Source of the DNA: an uncultured Bacteroides sp.
Lineage (GTDB): Bacteria; Bacteroidota; Bacteroidia; Bacteroidales; Bacteroidaceae
Assembly: GCA_949288585.1 (NCBI GenBank)
Contig: CASEKR010000061.1
Span: forward strand, 1-34,077
Reading direction: 5' to 3'
Length of the DNA stretch: 34,077 nucleotides
This document shows, piece by piece, positions 22,589 through 31,085 of the stretch (positions within the stretch are counted from its first letter, which is position 1; each line of letters opens with the position of its first letter). The notes below the pieces were generated by a model. That model did no database searches. It saw only the letters and a list, made by a program, of their open reading frames with translations, and was not told the DNA's origin. A program made the translations under genes and the position numbers.

Positions 22589-25306
22589 ATGTTTACGAAG
22601 AGAACCATAGGATGGTTGGTATTAGGGGCTTTGGTGGCTTTGTGGGGGATGCCCCTGCATTCCTTGGCCCAGAAAGGGTGGGTGATAGCCCCCCAAAGCG
22701 TCGACGGACAGGCGGCGCAGTGGGTGGATTCGGTGATGGACGGCCTGAGCCTGCAGGAGCAGGCCGGGCAGTTGCTGATGGCCTCCCTTCCCGCCCGGGC
22801 GGACAAGGCTGCCCGCAAGCAGTTGCGCACCTTGGTGAAGAAGAACAGAATCGGGGGCCTGGCCTTTGCCGGAGGCTCGGCGGAGGAACAGGCCATGCTG
22901 GCCAACCTGGCCCAGAAAGAGGCCCGTGTGCCCCTGCTGGTGGCGGTGGACGGCGGTCGGTCGCTGGGCACGGGGCGGATGGGTTTGCCCCAGTTCCCGG
23001 ACAGCAGCGCCCTGGCCTGCATTGCCGACAGCCGCCTGGTGGAAGCCTATGGGGCGGAAGTCGGGCGCGGGCTTCGCACGTTGGGCGCGCACGTCCAGTT
23101 GGCTCCCGTGCCTGGCGCGTTGGAAGCCTATGCGCGCGGACTGGCGCAGCAGGGCATACTGTCTGTGCCGTCGGACATCCGCCTGTTGCCCGACAGCCTG
23201 CTGCCGCCGACGGCTTTGCGCCCGGGCGTGGTGGAATACCTGGAGGCCGGTTGCGACCTCGTCTGCCTGGAGCAGGATGCCCGCGAGGCCGTGGCTGCCC
23301 TGTTGGCGGCTGTCAAGTCGGGGCGGCTGTCGCGCGAAGATATCGAGGGGCGGTGCCGCAAGGTGCTGGCCTGCAAGTACCGTGCCGGGTTGCACCGCCG
23401 GCCGGACAAGCTGCAAGTGAGCGGCATGAGCTTCCGTATCGCCACCGACGGGTCGCGGCGTCTGGCGACGGAGTTGCGCGACGCGGCTGTCACGGTGCTG
23501 AACAACTATTTCCAGGTCCTGCCCCTGTCCTCTGCGCCCGGCGGCCGGGGCATAGCCGTCTTGAGCATGGGAGGGCAGGAGGCAGACTCCGCTTTCGTGC
23601 GGGCCATGCAGGAGCAAGACGGCAGCATCCGTTGCTTCCGCCTGCCCTGGGGGGCGGATGCGGAGGAGAAAGAGGCCGTGCGCCGGCAGTTGAAGGACTA
23701 CGGGCGCGTGGTGGTCAGCCTGGCGGGCGTCAATTACGTGGGCGAGGGCGAGACGGACTTCCTCGAGGGGCTCGACCTGCCTGCCCCGCTGGTCTACGCC
23801 TGCTTCACGCCCGGGCGGCTGTTGCCGCTCCTGTTGCCGGCCCTTTCGCGTGCCAATGCCGTGGTGCTGGCCCATTCGGCCGAACCCGGCCTGCAACGGC
23901 GCGTGGCTCAGGTGCTCTTTGCCCAGGCCGGGGCCAGCGGCCGCCTGTCTTTGGCGGTGGGGCGGCGCTTCCCCAAAGGTTCGGGCTGCGACATCGTGCC
24001 GGGCATGAAGCCGGCTGCCGTCTTGCCGGACGATTACGGCATGAAGTCCTACATCCTGCAAGGCATAGACGGCATTGCCCGCCGGGGACTGGAGGCCGGG
24101 GCCTATCCCGGCTGCCGCATCTTGGTACTGAAAGACGGGCATCCTGTGTATGACAAGGGCTTCGGCACCCATTCTCCTGCCGATACGGCCGCCGTGCGCC
24201 CAACCGACCTTTTTGACTTGGCTTCGCTGACCAAGACGACGGCCACCCTGCTGGCGGTCATGAAGCTCTACGACGAAGGCCGCCTGAAGCTGGACGACCG
24301 GGCGTCGAACTACCTCCCCTTCCTGCGCGGCACGGACAAGCGGCGCATCACCCTCCGCGAACTACTATTGCACGAGTCGGGCCTGCCTCCCTACATCCGC
24401 TTCTATCTCTCTGCCATCGACCCCCGCTCGGTGCACGGGCCTTACGCCCAGAGTTGGGAAGACGAGTGGCACCGTACGCGCGTCAGCGAGCACAGCTATT
24501 ACAGTTCGGACTTCAAGTTCCGCCGGGGGCTGATGTCGGACAGGCCGACGGCCAGGCACACCTTGCACGTGGCCGATAGCATGTGGCTGGACAAGGACTT
24601 CAAGCAGACCATCCTGCGCGAGATTGCCCGCTGCAAGTTGGGCGAGAAACGCTATGTGTACAGCGACCTGGGTTTCATTCTCCTGCAACAGGTGGTGGAA
24701 GAGATTACCCAGTTGCCCCTCGACCTCTACGTGGCGAAGGAGTTCTATGCGCCGATGGGTTTGCAGCGAACCCTGTTCTGCCCGCTGGAGAAGTTCCCGA
24801 AATCGGATATCATGCCCACGGCCTTCAATGACTTCCTGCGGCGGCAGGACCTGTGCGGCTATGTGCACGACGAGGCGGCAGCCCTGTTGGGCGGCGTGGC
24901 GGGCCATGCGGGCCTGTTCTCCACGGCCGGGGAGGTGGCGGCCGTCTACCAGATGTTGCTGGACGGCGGAGTGTGGCGTGGCCGCCGTTTCCTCAGCGAG
25001 GAGACTTGCCGCCTCTTCACGACGGAGAAGTCGCAGCTGAGCCGTCGCGGCCTGGGTTTCGACCGGCCTGATGTCTCCATCGTGAAGCGAAGCCCCTGCG
25101 CCCCGTCCGCGCCCGAGGAGGTGTACGGCCATACCGGGTTCACGGGCACCTGCGCCTGGGTCGACCCCGGCAGCCGCACGGTGTACGTGTTCCTCAGCAA
25201 CCGCGTCTGCCCGGACGTGTGGAACACCAAGCTGACAGACATGGATATCCGGACGGACATCCAGGAACTGATTTTCGAAAGTTTACGGAAGGAGGAAGAC
25301 TTATGA
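22589..25306 (+). CDS. GH3-like pseudo-glycosidase fused to a serine beta-lactamase-like domain
   Basis: The product has 905 residues with a signal peptide ending near HSLAQKG. The N-terminal 270 residues resemble a GH3/NagZ domain (WVDSVMDGLSLQEQAGQLLM; GRCRKVLACKYRAGLHRRP). Compared with the paralogue encoded next, about 110-120 residues are missing after HVQLAPV, including KHFPGHGDT and the VFTDAL nucleophile loop. This domain should be catalytically dead. The C-terminal domain (about 490-900) is a class C beta-lactamase/esterase fold with SLTK (Ser546, Lys549), YSD (691-693) and HTG (848-850), so it may be active. The gene overlaps the next by 4 bp. A role in cell-wall sugar or peptide turnover is plausible but inferred. 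Confidence 0.85.
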   Translation: MFTKRTIGWLVLGALVALWGMPLHSLAQKGWVIAPQSVDGQAAQWVDSVMDGLSLQEQAGQLLMASLPARADKAARKQLRTLVKKNRIGGLAFAGGSAEEQAMLANLAQKEARVPLLVAVDGGRSLGTGRMGLPQFPDSSALACIADSRLVEAYGAEVGRGLRTLGAHVQLAPVPGALEAYARGLAQQGILSVPSDIRLLPDSLLPPTALRPGVVEYLEAGCDLVCLEQDAREAVAALLAAVKSGRLSREDIEGRCRKVLACKYRAGLHRRPDKLQVSGMSFRIATDGSRRLATELRDAAVTVLNNYFQVLPLSSAPGGRGIAVLSMGGQEADSAFVRAMQEQDGSIRCFRLPWGADAEEKEAVRRQLKDYGRVVVSLAGVNYVGEGETDFLEGLDLPAPLVYACFTPGRLLPLLLPALSRANAVVLAHSAEPGLQRRVAQVLFAQAGASGRLSLAVGRRFPKGSGCDIVPGMKPAAVLPDDYGMKSYILQGIDGIARRGLEAGAYPGCRILVLKDGHPVYDKGFGTHSPADTAAVRPTDLFDLASLTKTTATLLAVMKLYDEGRLKLDDRASNYLPFLRGTDKRRITLRELLLHESGLPPYIRFYLSAIDPRSVHGPYAQSWEDEWHRTRVSEHSYYSSDFKFRRGLMSDRPTARHTLHVADSMWLDKDFKQTILREIARCKLGEKRYVYSDLGFILLQQVVEEITQLPLDLYVAKEFYAPMGLQRTLFCPLEKFPKSDIMPTAFNDFLRRQDLCGYVHDEAAALLGGVAGHAGLFSTAGEVAAVYQMLLDGGVWRGRRFLSEETCRLFTTEKSQLSRRGLGFDRPDVSIVKRSPCAPSAPEEVYGHTGFTGTCAWVDPGSRTVYVFLSNRVCPDVWNTKLTDMDIRTDIQELIFESLRKEEDL

Positions 25307-28300
25307 ACCGGAAAATGAGTGCGGGGGTCGCCTGGCGTTGGCTCCTGCTGTTCCTCTGCGTGTGGCCGGGTCTGGGCGGGGCGCAGTGCCGCTTCCTGCC
25401 CGTCGATTCCCTGCCGTTGCCCTGCGAGGTGCCGGCGTTGGCCGCGCGGGTCTACGGCAACGAGCCGTGCCGCCTCTGGGTGGACAGCGTGATGGGGCGC
25501 ATGAGCTTGAAAGAGCGCATCGGCCAATTGTTTATCTACACCATAGCCCCGCAGACCGAGAAGGCCAACCGCGACCTGCTGCGCAAGGTGGTGCGGGAGT
25601 ATAAGGTGGGCGGCCTGCTCTTCTCGGGCGGGAAGGCGCATGACCAGGCGGTGTTGACCAACGAGGCGCAGCAGATGGCCGACGTCCCCCTGCTCGTCAC
25701 CTTCGACGGAGAGTGGGGCTTGGGCATGCGCCTGAAGGAGATTCCCTCTTTCCCGCGCAACATGGTGCTGGGCTGCATCCGCAACGACACACTGCTGTAT
25801 GAATATGGCCGCGAGGTGGCCCGCCAGTGCCGCGAGATGGGCGTGCAGGTCAACTTCGCCCCGGTGGCCGATGTGAACATCAACCCGGAGAACCCGGTCA
25901 TCAACACGCGCTCCTTCGGCGAAGACCCGGCGGAGGTGGCGCGGCGGGTGGTGGCCTATGCCCGGGGCTTGGAGAGCGGCGGCGTGCTGTCCGTCTGCAA
26001 GCATTTCCCCGGCCACGGCGACACCAATGTCGATTCGCACAAGGCGTTGCCCGTCTTGCCCTTCACGCGCGAACGCCTGGACAGCGTGGAGTTGTATCCC
26101 TTCCGCCGCGCCATCCGTGCCGGGCTGGGCGGCATGATGGTGGGCCACCTGGAGGTGCCCGCGCTGGAAGAAGAGGCGGGGCTGCCGGCCTCGCTTTCAC
26201 ACAGTATTGTGACCGGCCTCTTGCAGGAAGAACTGGGCTTCCGGGGGCTGGTCTTCACCGACGCGCTGGCCATGCGGGGCGTGGCCGGGCACGGCAGCCT
26301 GTGCCTCCGGGCGTTGCAGGCAGGGCATGACTTGCTGCTGGCGCCGCGCGCCGTGGCAGGCGAACTGGAAGCCGTGTGGAAGGCGGTGCGCAGCGGCGAA
26401 CTGCCTGAGGCGGAGATTGACCGCAGGTGCCGTAAGGTGTTGGCCTACAAATATGCCTTGGGCTTGACGCGCCGCCCGCACATACGCCTGTCCGGCTTGG
26501 AACAGCGTCTGGAGACGCCCTACATGCGCGACCTGATTGCCCGCCTGAAGCAGGCGTCGCTGGTCGTGGCGGGCGACGCCGCCGGCCTGTTGCCCTTGGG
26601 CGGGACGGAGAACCGCGTGGCCGTGTTGCAGGTGGGCGGGGCGGAGGCCTTGTCCCCCTTCATGGAAGAATTGTCCGGGGCGGTGCGCCCGGCGGTCTTC
26701 CGCCTGGCGAAGGGCATGGCCGACGCGGCTTTGCAGGGCTTGCAGCAGAAACTGGCTGCCTACTCCTGCCTTGTGGTCTGCCTGGCCGACCGGAAGCTGG
26801 AGGCCTACCGCCCGTTCTTCGCCCGCTACCTGCCGGAGGGCGTCCCCACGGTCTACGTCAACCTGGTTTCGGCTTTGCAGGTGCCGCGCGATTTCGGCCC
26901 GGCGCCCGATGTGCTCTTGCAGGCGCACCAGGCTGACGAATACTTCCAACGCTGTGCGGCGGCTGTCCTGACCGGACGGGCGGGAGCCGACGGGCGCCTG
27001 GCCGTGGCGGTGGGCAGTTGGTTTGCCGCCGGCGAGGGCGTGGACTGCCGGCCTTCGGAGTTGCCCGCCCGCCCGCTGGAGGCGTTGGGCGTGGATGCCG
27101 CGCGCCTGGCGGAGATTGACCGCATCGCGCAGGAGGGCATCCGCGAGGGGGCGTACCCGGGCTGCCAGGTGGTGGTGTGGAAAGACGGGCAGGAAATCTA
27201 CAACAAGGCTTTCGGCACCCACCGGGGAGGCCGGGGGGCGGGGAGGGACACGACGCGGGTGCGCCCCTCCGACGTGTATGACATCGCTTCGCTGACGAAG
27301 ACCAGCGCGACCCTCCTGGCAGTCATGAAGCTCTACGACCGGGGGCGCATCAGCCTCACTGACCGGGCGGCGGACTACCTGCCCTACCTGCGGGGGACGG
27401 ACAAGCGGGACATCACCGTGCGCCAGCTCCTGCTGCACGAGTCGGGCCTGCCGTCCACCATCCTGTTCTACCGCGCGGCCATCGACGAAGAAGGGCTGGG
27501 CACGCCGCTGTTCCGGGGACGGCGCGACTCTTTGCACACGGCGCGCATCGGCGCCCGCACGTGGGCCGACGCCTCCTTCCGTTTCCTGCCTGGGCTGACG
27601 GCGGAGGAGCGCACCGATTCGTGCACGTGGCAGGTGGCCGGAGGCTTGTGGCTGAATCCCCGCTTCAAGCAGGAATGCCTGCGGCAAATCGTCGAGGCGC
27701 CCTTGCTGAGCCGCCGCTACCGTTACAGTTGCGTGGGCTTCATCCTCTTGCAGCAGATTGTCGAGGCGCGGGCGGGGATGCCGATGGATGAGTTCCTGGC
27801 GCAGGAGTTCTACCGCCCCATGGGCCTGGCGCGCACGGGTTTCCGCCCGTCGCGGTGGACGGTGCCCGCGCGCATAGTTCCGTCGTCGGTGGACGGCTTC
27901 TTGCGGAAGGACACCTTGCAGGGCTTCGTCCACGACGAGTCGGCCGCCTTCCTGGGCGGCGTGGCGGGCAATGCGGGCCTGTTTTCCAATGCCCACGAGC
28001 AGGCCATGCTCTACCAGATGCTGCTGAACGGCGGCGAACTGGGCGGCCGCCGTTACCTCAGCGCCGAGACTTGCCGCGTGTTCACCACCACCCTGTCCCG
28101 CATTAGCCGCCGGGGCCTGGGCTTCGACAAGCCCGACCGCCGCAACCCCCGCCGCAGCCCCTGCTGCGAGGAGGCGCCGGCCTCGGTCTACGGCCATACG
28201 GGCTTCACCGGCACTTGCGCCTGGGTGGACCCGGACAACCGCCTGGTCTACGTCTTCCTCTCCAACCGTACTTTCCCCCGCGCGTGGAACAATAAGCTGT

Positions 28301-28353
28301 CGAAGCTCGACATCCGCACGCGCATCCAGCAGGCCGTCTACCGCTCGTTGTAG
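25303..28353 (+). CDS. GH3 beta-N-acetylhexosaminidase-like enzyme fused to a beta-lactamase-like domain
   Basis: The product has 1016 residues from MNRKMSAG, chosen because the ATG overlaps the previous stop (ATGA) and begins a signal peptide. The GH3/NagZ-type domain is complete: KHFPGHGDTNVDSH at 233-246 (the Asp-His dyad) and VFTDALAMRG with the nucleophile Asp320. A GH3 C-terminal-like region follows (about 400-585). The last domain (about 595-1010) is a serine beta-lactamase/esterase fold with SLTK (Ser663, Lys666), YSC (808-810) and HTG (965-967). NagZ-type domains release N-acetylglucosamine from peptidoglycan fragments; the second domain could be a hydrolase for peptide or ester bonds. 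Substrates are inferred from family. Confidence 0.9.
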   Translation: MNRKMSAGVAWRWLLLFLCVWPGLGGAQCRFLPVDSLPLPCEVPALAARVYGNEPCRLWVDSVMGRMSLKERIGQLFIYTIAPQTEKANRDLLRKVVREYKVGGLLFSGGKAHDQAVLTNEAQQMADVPLLVTFDGEWGLGMRLKEIPSFPRNMVLGCIRNDTLLYEYGREVARQCREMGVQVNFAPVADVNINPENPVINTRSFGEDPAEVARRVVAYARGLESGGVLSVCKHFPGHGDTNVDSHKALPVLPFTRERLDSVELYPFRRAIRAGLGGMMVGHLEVPALEEEAGLPASLSHSIVTGLLQEELGFRGLVFTDALAMRGVAGHGSLCLRALQAGHDLLLAPRAVAGELEAVWKAVRSGELPEAEIDRRCRKVLAYKYALGLTRRPHIRLSGLEQRLETPYMRDLIARLKQASLVVAGDAAGLLPLGGTENRVAVLQVGGAEALSPFMEELSGAVRPAVFRLAKGMADAALQGLQQKLAAYSCLVVCLADRKLEAYRPFFARYLPEGVPTVYVNLVSALQVPRDFGPAPDVLLQAHQADEYFQRCAAAVLTGRAGADGRLAVAVGSWFAAGEGVDCRPSELPARPLEALGVDAARLAEIDRIAQEGIREGAYPGCQVVVWKDGQEIYNKAFGTHRGGRGAGRDTTRVRPSDVYDIASLTKTSATLLAVMKLYDRGRISLTDRAADYLPYLRGTDKRDITVRQLLLHESGLPSTILFYRAAIDEEGLGTPLFRGRRDSLHTARIGARTWADASFRFLPGLTAEERTDSCTWQVAGGLWLNPRFKQECLRQIVEAPLLSRRYRYSCVGFILLQQIVEARAGMPMDEFLAQEFYRPMGLARTGFRPSRWTVPARIVPSSVDGFLRKDTLQGFVHDESAAFLGGVAGNAGLFSNAHEQAMLYQMLLNGGELGGRRYLSAETCRVFTTTLSRISRRGLGFDKPDRRNPRRSPCCEEAPASVYGHTGFTGTCAWVDPDNRLVYVFLSNRTFPRAWNNKLSKLDIRTRIQQAVYRSL

Positions 28354-28354
28354 G

Positions 28355-28374
28355 AGGGCCTTTCCCTTTTTTTT
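28355..28374 (+). terminator. Weak terminator after the GH3/beta-lactamase operon
   Basis: A 4-bp stem AGGG/CCCT with a CCTTT loop is followed by eight T residues, directly after the stop codon. The stem is short, but the U-run is long. Confidence 0.4.
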
Positions 28375-28426
28375 GTCAATCGCTTTCGCATCCTTCCCTC
28401 CTTTTCCCCCTATGTGTCCGGGACTT

Positions 28427-28492
28427 TCGCCGGGTGCGCCCGGCATTTCCGCCGGGTGCACTCGGCGCATCCACGGAGTGCACTCGGGACAT
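28427..28492. repeat. Three-unit 22-bp tandem repeat
   Basis: Units start at 28427, 28449 and 28471 and share a core like CGGGTGCACTCGGCGCAT. The array is related to 2419-2506. It lies in the 397-bp gap 28354-28750, which also holds a weak terminator and the fimbrial promoter but no gene. Confidence 0.75.
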
Positions 28493-28595
28493 CCGTCTGC
28501 CGCCCGGATGTTAACCCGCTGGTTCACAGCGTCCGTTCTTTTTACTCTTTTTCGGGAGAAAAATGCTGCGCCCCATGAAAATTTTTGTCGTTTTG

Positions 28596-28627
28596 TTTGG
28601 TAGTCTCGGATGCACTATGTAATTTTG
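28596..28627 (+). promoter_or_regulatory. Promoter of the fimbrial locus
   Basis: TTTG (28596-28599) and TAATTTTG (28620-28627) are separated by exactly 20 bp, a full match to the Bacteroides -33/-7 consensus. The predicted leader to the start at 28751 is about 115 nt. A tiny ATG ATG AAG AAG TAA frame lies in the leader at 28720-28734. Confidence 0.8.
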
Positions 28628-28750
28628 CATAGCGATTTAGAGAAAACCTAAATTACGTGAACAAGCAATAACAGATTTTGCAAACAGTAACAAACAGTAA
28701 GCTCATGTTTTCATCCTATGATGAAGAAGTAAGTGAAATATAGAACGGTT

Positions 28751-29905
28751 ATGAATCGAATACGCCGATTATTACTTCTGGTATTGGCGTGTCTGCCTGG
28801 TTATCTCAGCCCGTCTGCACAAGTCGCCCCCGCTTCTCCGGCCACCGAAGAGGCGATGCAGGACACGGCCATACTCTTCCGCTTCGTTCCCGGCAAGCGG
28901 ATGTTCTACTCCCCCTTCCGTGGCAATGACAAAGCCATCGACGAAGCGGCCCGCTTGCTGGACCGCCACCGCGAGGCCATCGAGGCTGGTCATGCCTACG
29001 TCTCCATCCGTGGCTTCTGCGGCTCCTTCGGCAGCCGGGCGGCCAACCTGGCGGCGGCCAAGAACCGCAGCAACCAGGTGAAATCGTGGTTCATCACCCA
29101 CCACGGCATGAAGGAAGATTATTACCGCACGCTCAATTCCACCCATTCCTACCATGGCATCAAAGACGTGGTCGCCCTGCTGGGCGTGGTCTACGTCGAA
29201 GGCTACGAGCCGCCCCGCCCGCAACCCGCCGTGGCGCCGCCCGACACGCTCGTCGTGGCCGAGCCCGAGCCCGAGCCGGTGGCGGAGGCAGCCGATTCCG
29301 TCCCCACAGACACGGTGCCCGCGCCCCTGCCCGCCGTGGCGGAGGTGGCAGAGCCGCAGCCCGCGCCCATCCTGCGCCGGTACGGCTCGACGCCCTGGTA
29401 CCTGAAGTCCAACCTCGTCTACGACGTCCTGCTGATGCCCTCGCTCGAAGTGGCCTACCGCATCAACCCCCGCTGGTCTGTCGGCGTGGAGGGCAACATG
29501 GCCTGGTGGCACAACAACGGTGACCATAAGTATTACCAGTTGGCGACCATCGTTCCCGAAGCCCGTTATTGGTTCAAGCCGCAGGGCAACCGCCGCGGGC
29601 ACTATGTCGGCCTTTTCGTCGGAGGCGGGTGGTATGACCTGGAGAACGGCGGGCGCGGTTATCAGGGAGAAGGAGTGATGGCCGGACTGAGCTACGGGTA
29701 TATGTTTCCCGTGGGCAAGTATTTCGCTTTCGAGGCGGGCATCGGTGTGGGATTCATGCACACGTGGTGTGAAGAATACCTGCCCATCGACGGGCATTAC
29801 GTCTACCAGCAGAGCAGCCGCCTGAGCTATTTCGGACCGCTGAAGCTGAAATTTGCATTCGTATGGAACATTGGCCGCTGGACGGAGAAAGGAGGGAAGC
29901 GATGA
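28751..29905 (+). CDS. DUF3575-domain outer-membrane protein
   Basis: The product has 384 residues from the ATG at 28751 (MNRIRRLLLL); an in-frame GTG at 28733 is less likely. After the signal peptide (near SPSAQ) comes an OmpA-like segment of about 130 residues (FRFVPGKRMFYSPFRGNDKA, VSIRGFCGSFGS), then a Pro/Glu/Ala-rich linker (about 160-215), then a beta-barrel domain of the DUF3575 family (STPWYLKSNLVYDVLLMPSLE, ending KLKFAFVWNIGRW). DUF3575 proteins are regularly found in type V fimbrial (Mfa/Fim) loci of Bacteroidota and probably anchor or support assembly in the outer membrane. The next gene overlaps it by 4 bp. Confidence 0.85.
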   Translation: MNRIRRLLLLVLACLPGYLSPSAQVAPASPATEEAMQDTAILFRFVPGKRMFYSPFRGNDKAIDEAARLLDRHREAIEAGHAYVSIRGFCGSFGSRAANLAAAKNRSNQVKSWFITHHGMKEDYYRTLNSTHSYHGIKDVVALLGVVYVEGYEPPRPQPAVAPPDTLVVAEPEPEPVAEAADSVPTDTVPAPLPAVAEVAEPQPAPILRRYGSTPWYLKSNLVYDVLLMPSLEVAYRINPRWSVGVEGNMAWWHNNGDHKYYQLATIVPEARYWFKPQGNRRGHYVGLFVGGGWYDLENGGRGYQGEGVMAGLSYGYMFPVGKYFAFEAGIGVGFMHTWCEEYLPIDGHYVYQQSSRLSYFGPLKLKFAFVWNIGRWTEKGGKR

Positions 29906-31035
29906 AACGGAATCTGAATGAAAAATCAAGAAGGAAGAATGGGGAATGGCGTGTGCGCCGGGAAACTTTTCTGGCTTGTATGACGGGGTATGCCCGTAGG
30001 AGTACTTCGCTCTTTGGGAGCGGAAAATTTTTCATTCTTTATTCATCATTCTTCATTCTTTTGCTGCTTTCCGGTTGCCGCAAGGATTTGTGCTATACGC
30101 ATGATGAGCACGGCTGGGCAGTCAAGGTGAATGTCGTGGCCGACTGGGAGCAGGAATGGGAGCGTATGCACGAGACGGATTGGGAACAGAACTGGATGGA
30201 AGATTTCAGTTGCTCGTATGACGAGCTGCGTCCCGACGTGGCCGACGGTATCCGCGTGCTGGTCTATCCCGACCAGGGCGACCGTTATAATGAATACAAC
30301 CTGGAGGCGGAAGGCGGACGTCTGTCTATGGCCGAGGGGATGAACAGCCTGCTGTTTTATAACAATGATACGGAGTACATCGTGTTCAGCGACCTGGATG
30401 CTTCGGCTGCGGCTTCGGCCACGACGCGTACCCGTACACGGACTACCTTTACCAGTACGCCCGCCCATGCAGATGAGCGCACTATCAATGAGCCGGACAT
30501 GCTGTATGGCACATACGTGGACGAGTATGAGGCGCAGAAGACGGTGGAGCCTGTGGATTTGCCGTTGACGATGCGCCCGTTGGTCTACACCTACCTGGTG
30601 CGCTATGAGTTCAGCCACGGGCTGGAATATGTGGCCCTGGCACGCGGGGCTTTGGCCGGCATGGCCGAGAACGTCTACTTGCAGGACGGGCATACCGATG
30701 AAGCGGCTGCCACGGTGCTCTACGACTGTACTTTGCAAAGCTATGGCGCCGAGGCACAGGTACAGACTTTCGGGGTGCCCAACTATCCCGGCGAGGGTTA
30801 CGGCCGTGCCGCACAAGTCTATACGCTGAACCTGGAGGTGCGCCTGAACAATGGCAAGATATTGGATTATGAGTTCGACGTGACTGCCCAAGTGGAGAAG
30901 CAGCCTCGCGGTGGTGTCATTCTGGTGGATGGCATCGAGGTGAGCGATGAGGACGGCCAGGAGGGAAGCGGCGGTTTCGATGTGGACGTGGATGGCTGGG
31001 GTGACTATGTGGACATCCCCCTACCGCTGGAATGA
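29902..31035 (+). CDS. DUF5119-like / Mfa2-type fimbrial lipoprotein
   Basis: The product has 377 residues from the ATG that overlaps the previous stop (ATGA). The lipobox LLSGC places the acylated Cys at residue 59, unusually far in: the first 40 residues are basic and hydrophilic and precede the real hydrophobic segment (FFILYSSFFILLLL). After the Cys, RKDLCYTHDEHGWAVKVNV and WEQEWER are typical of DUF5119 proteins in fimbrial loci. The protein is a probable surface lipoprotein of a type V pilus, possibly an anchor or accessory subunit; whether it acts like Mfa2/FimB is inference. A Thr/Arg-rich stretch (TTRTRTRTTFTST) lies mid-protein. Confidence 0.7.
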   Translation: MKRNLNEKSRRKNGEWRVRRETFLACMTGYARRSTSLFGSGKFFILYSSFFILLLLSGCRKDLCYTHDEHGWAVKVNVVADWEQEWERMHETDWEQNWMEDFSCSYDELRPDVADGIRVLVYPDQGDRYNEYNLEAEGGRLSMAEGMNSLLFYNNDTEYIVFSDLDASAAASATTRTRTRTTFTSTPAHADERTINEPDMLYGTYVDEYEAQKTVEPVDLPLTMRPLVYTYLVRYEFSHGLEYVALARGALAGMAENVYLQDGHTDEAAATVLYDCTLQSYGAEAQVQTFGVPNYPGEGYGRAAQVYTLNLEVRLNNGKILDYEFDVTAQVEKQPRGGVILVDGIEVSDEDGQEGSGGFDVDVDGWGDYVDIPLPLE

Positions 31036-31085
31036 TGCGAGATATGTTTAATTAATGATATGTTTTACTTTAATTTTATTTAGTT

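Noticed and set aside
22622-24172. 516-codon minus-strand frame opposite the first GH3/beta-lactamase fusion
   Set aside because: It is a Gln/His/Arg-rich antisense frame with no domain; the plus-strand gene is strongly supported.
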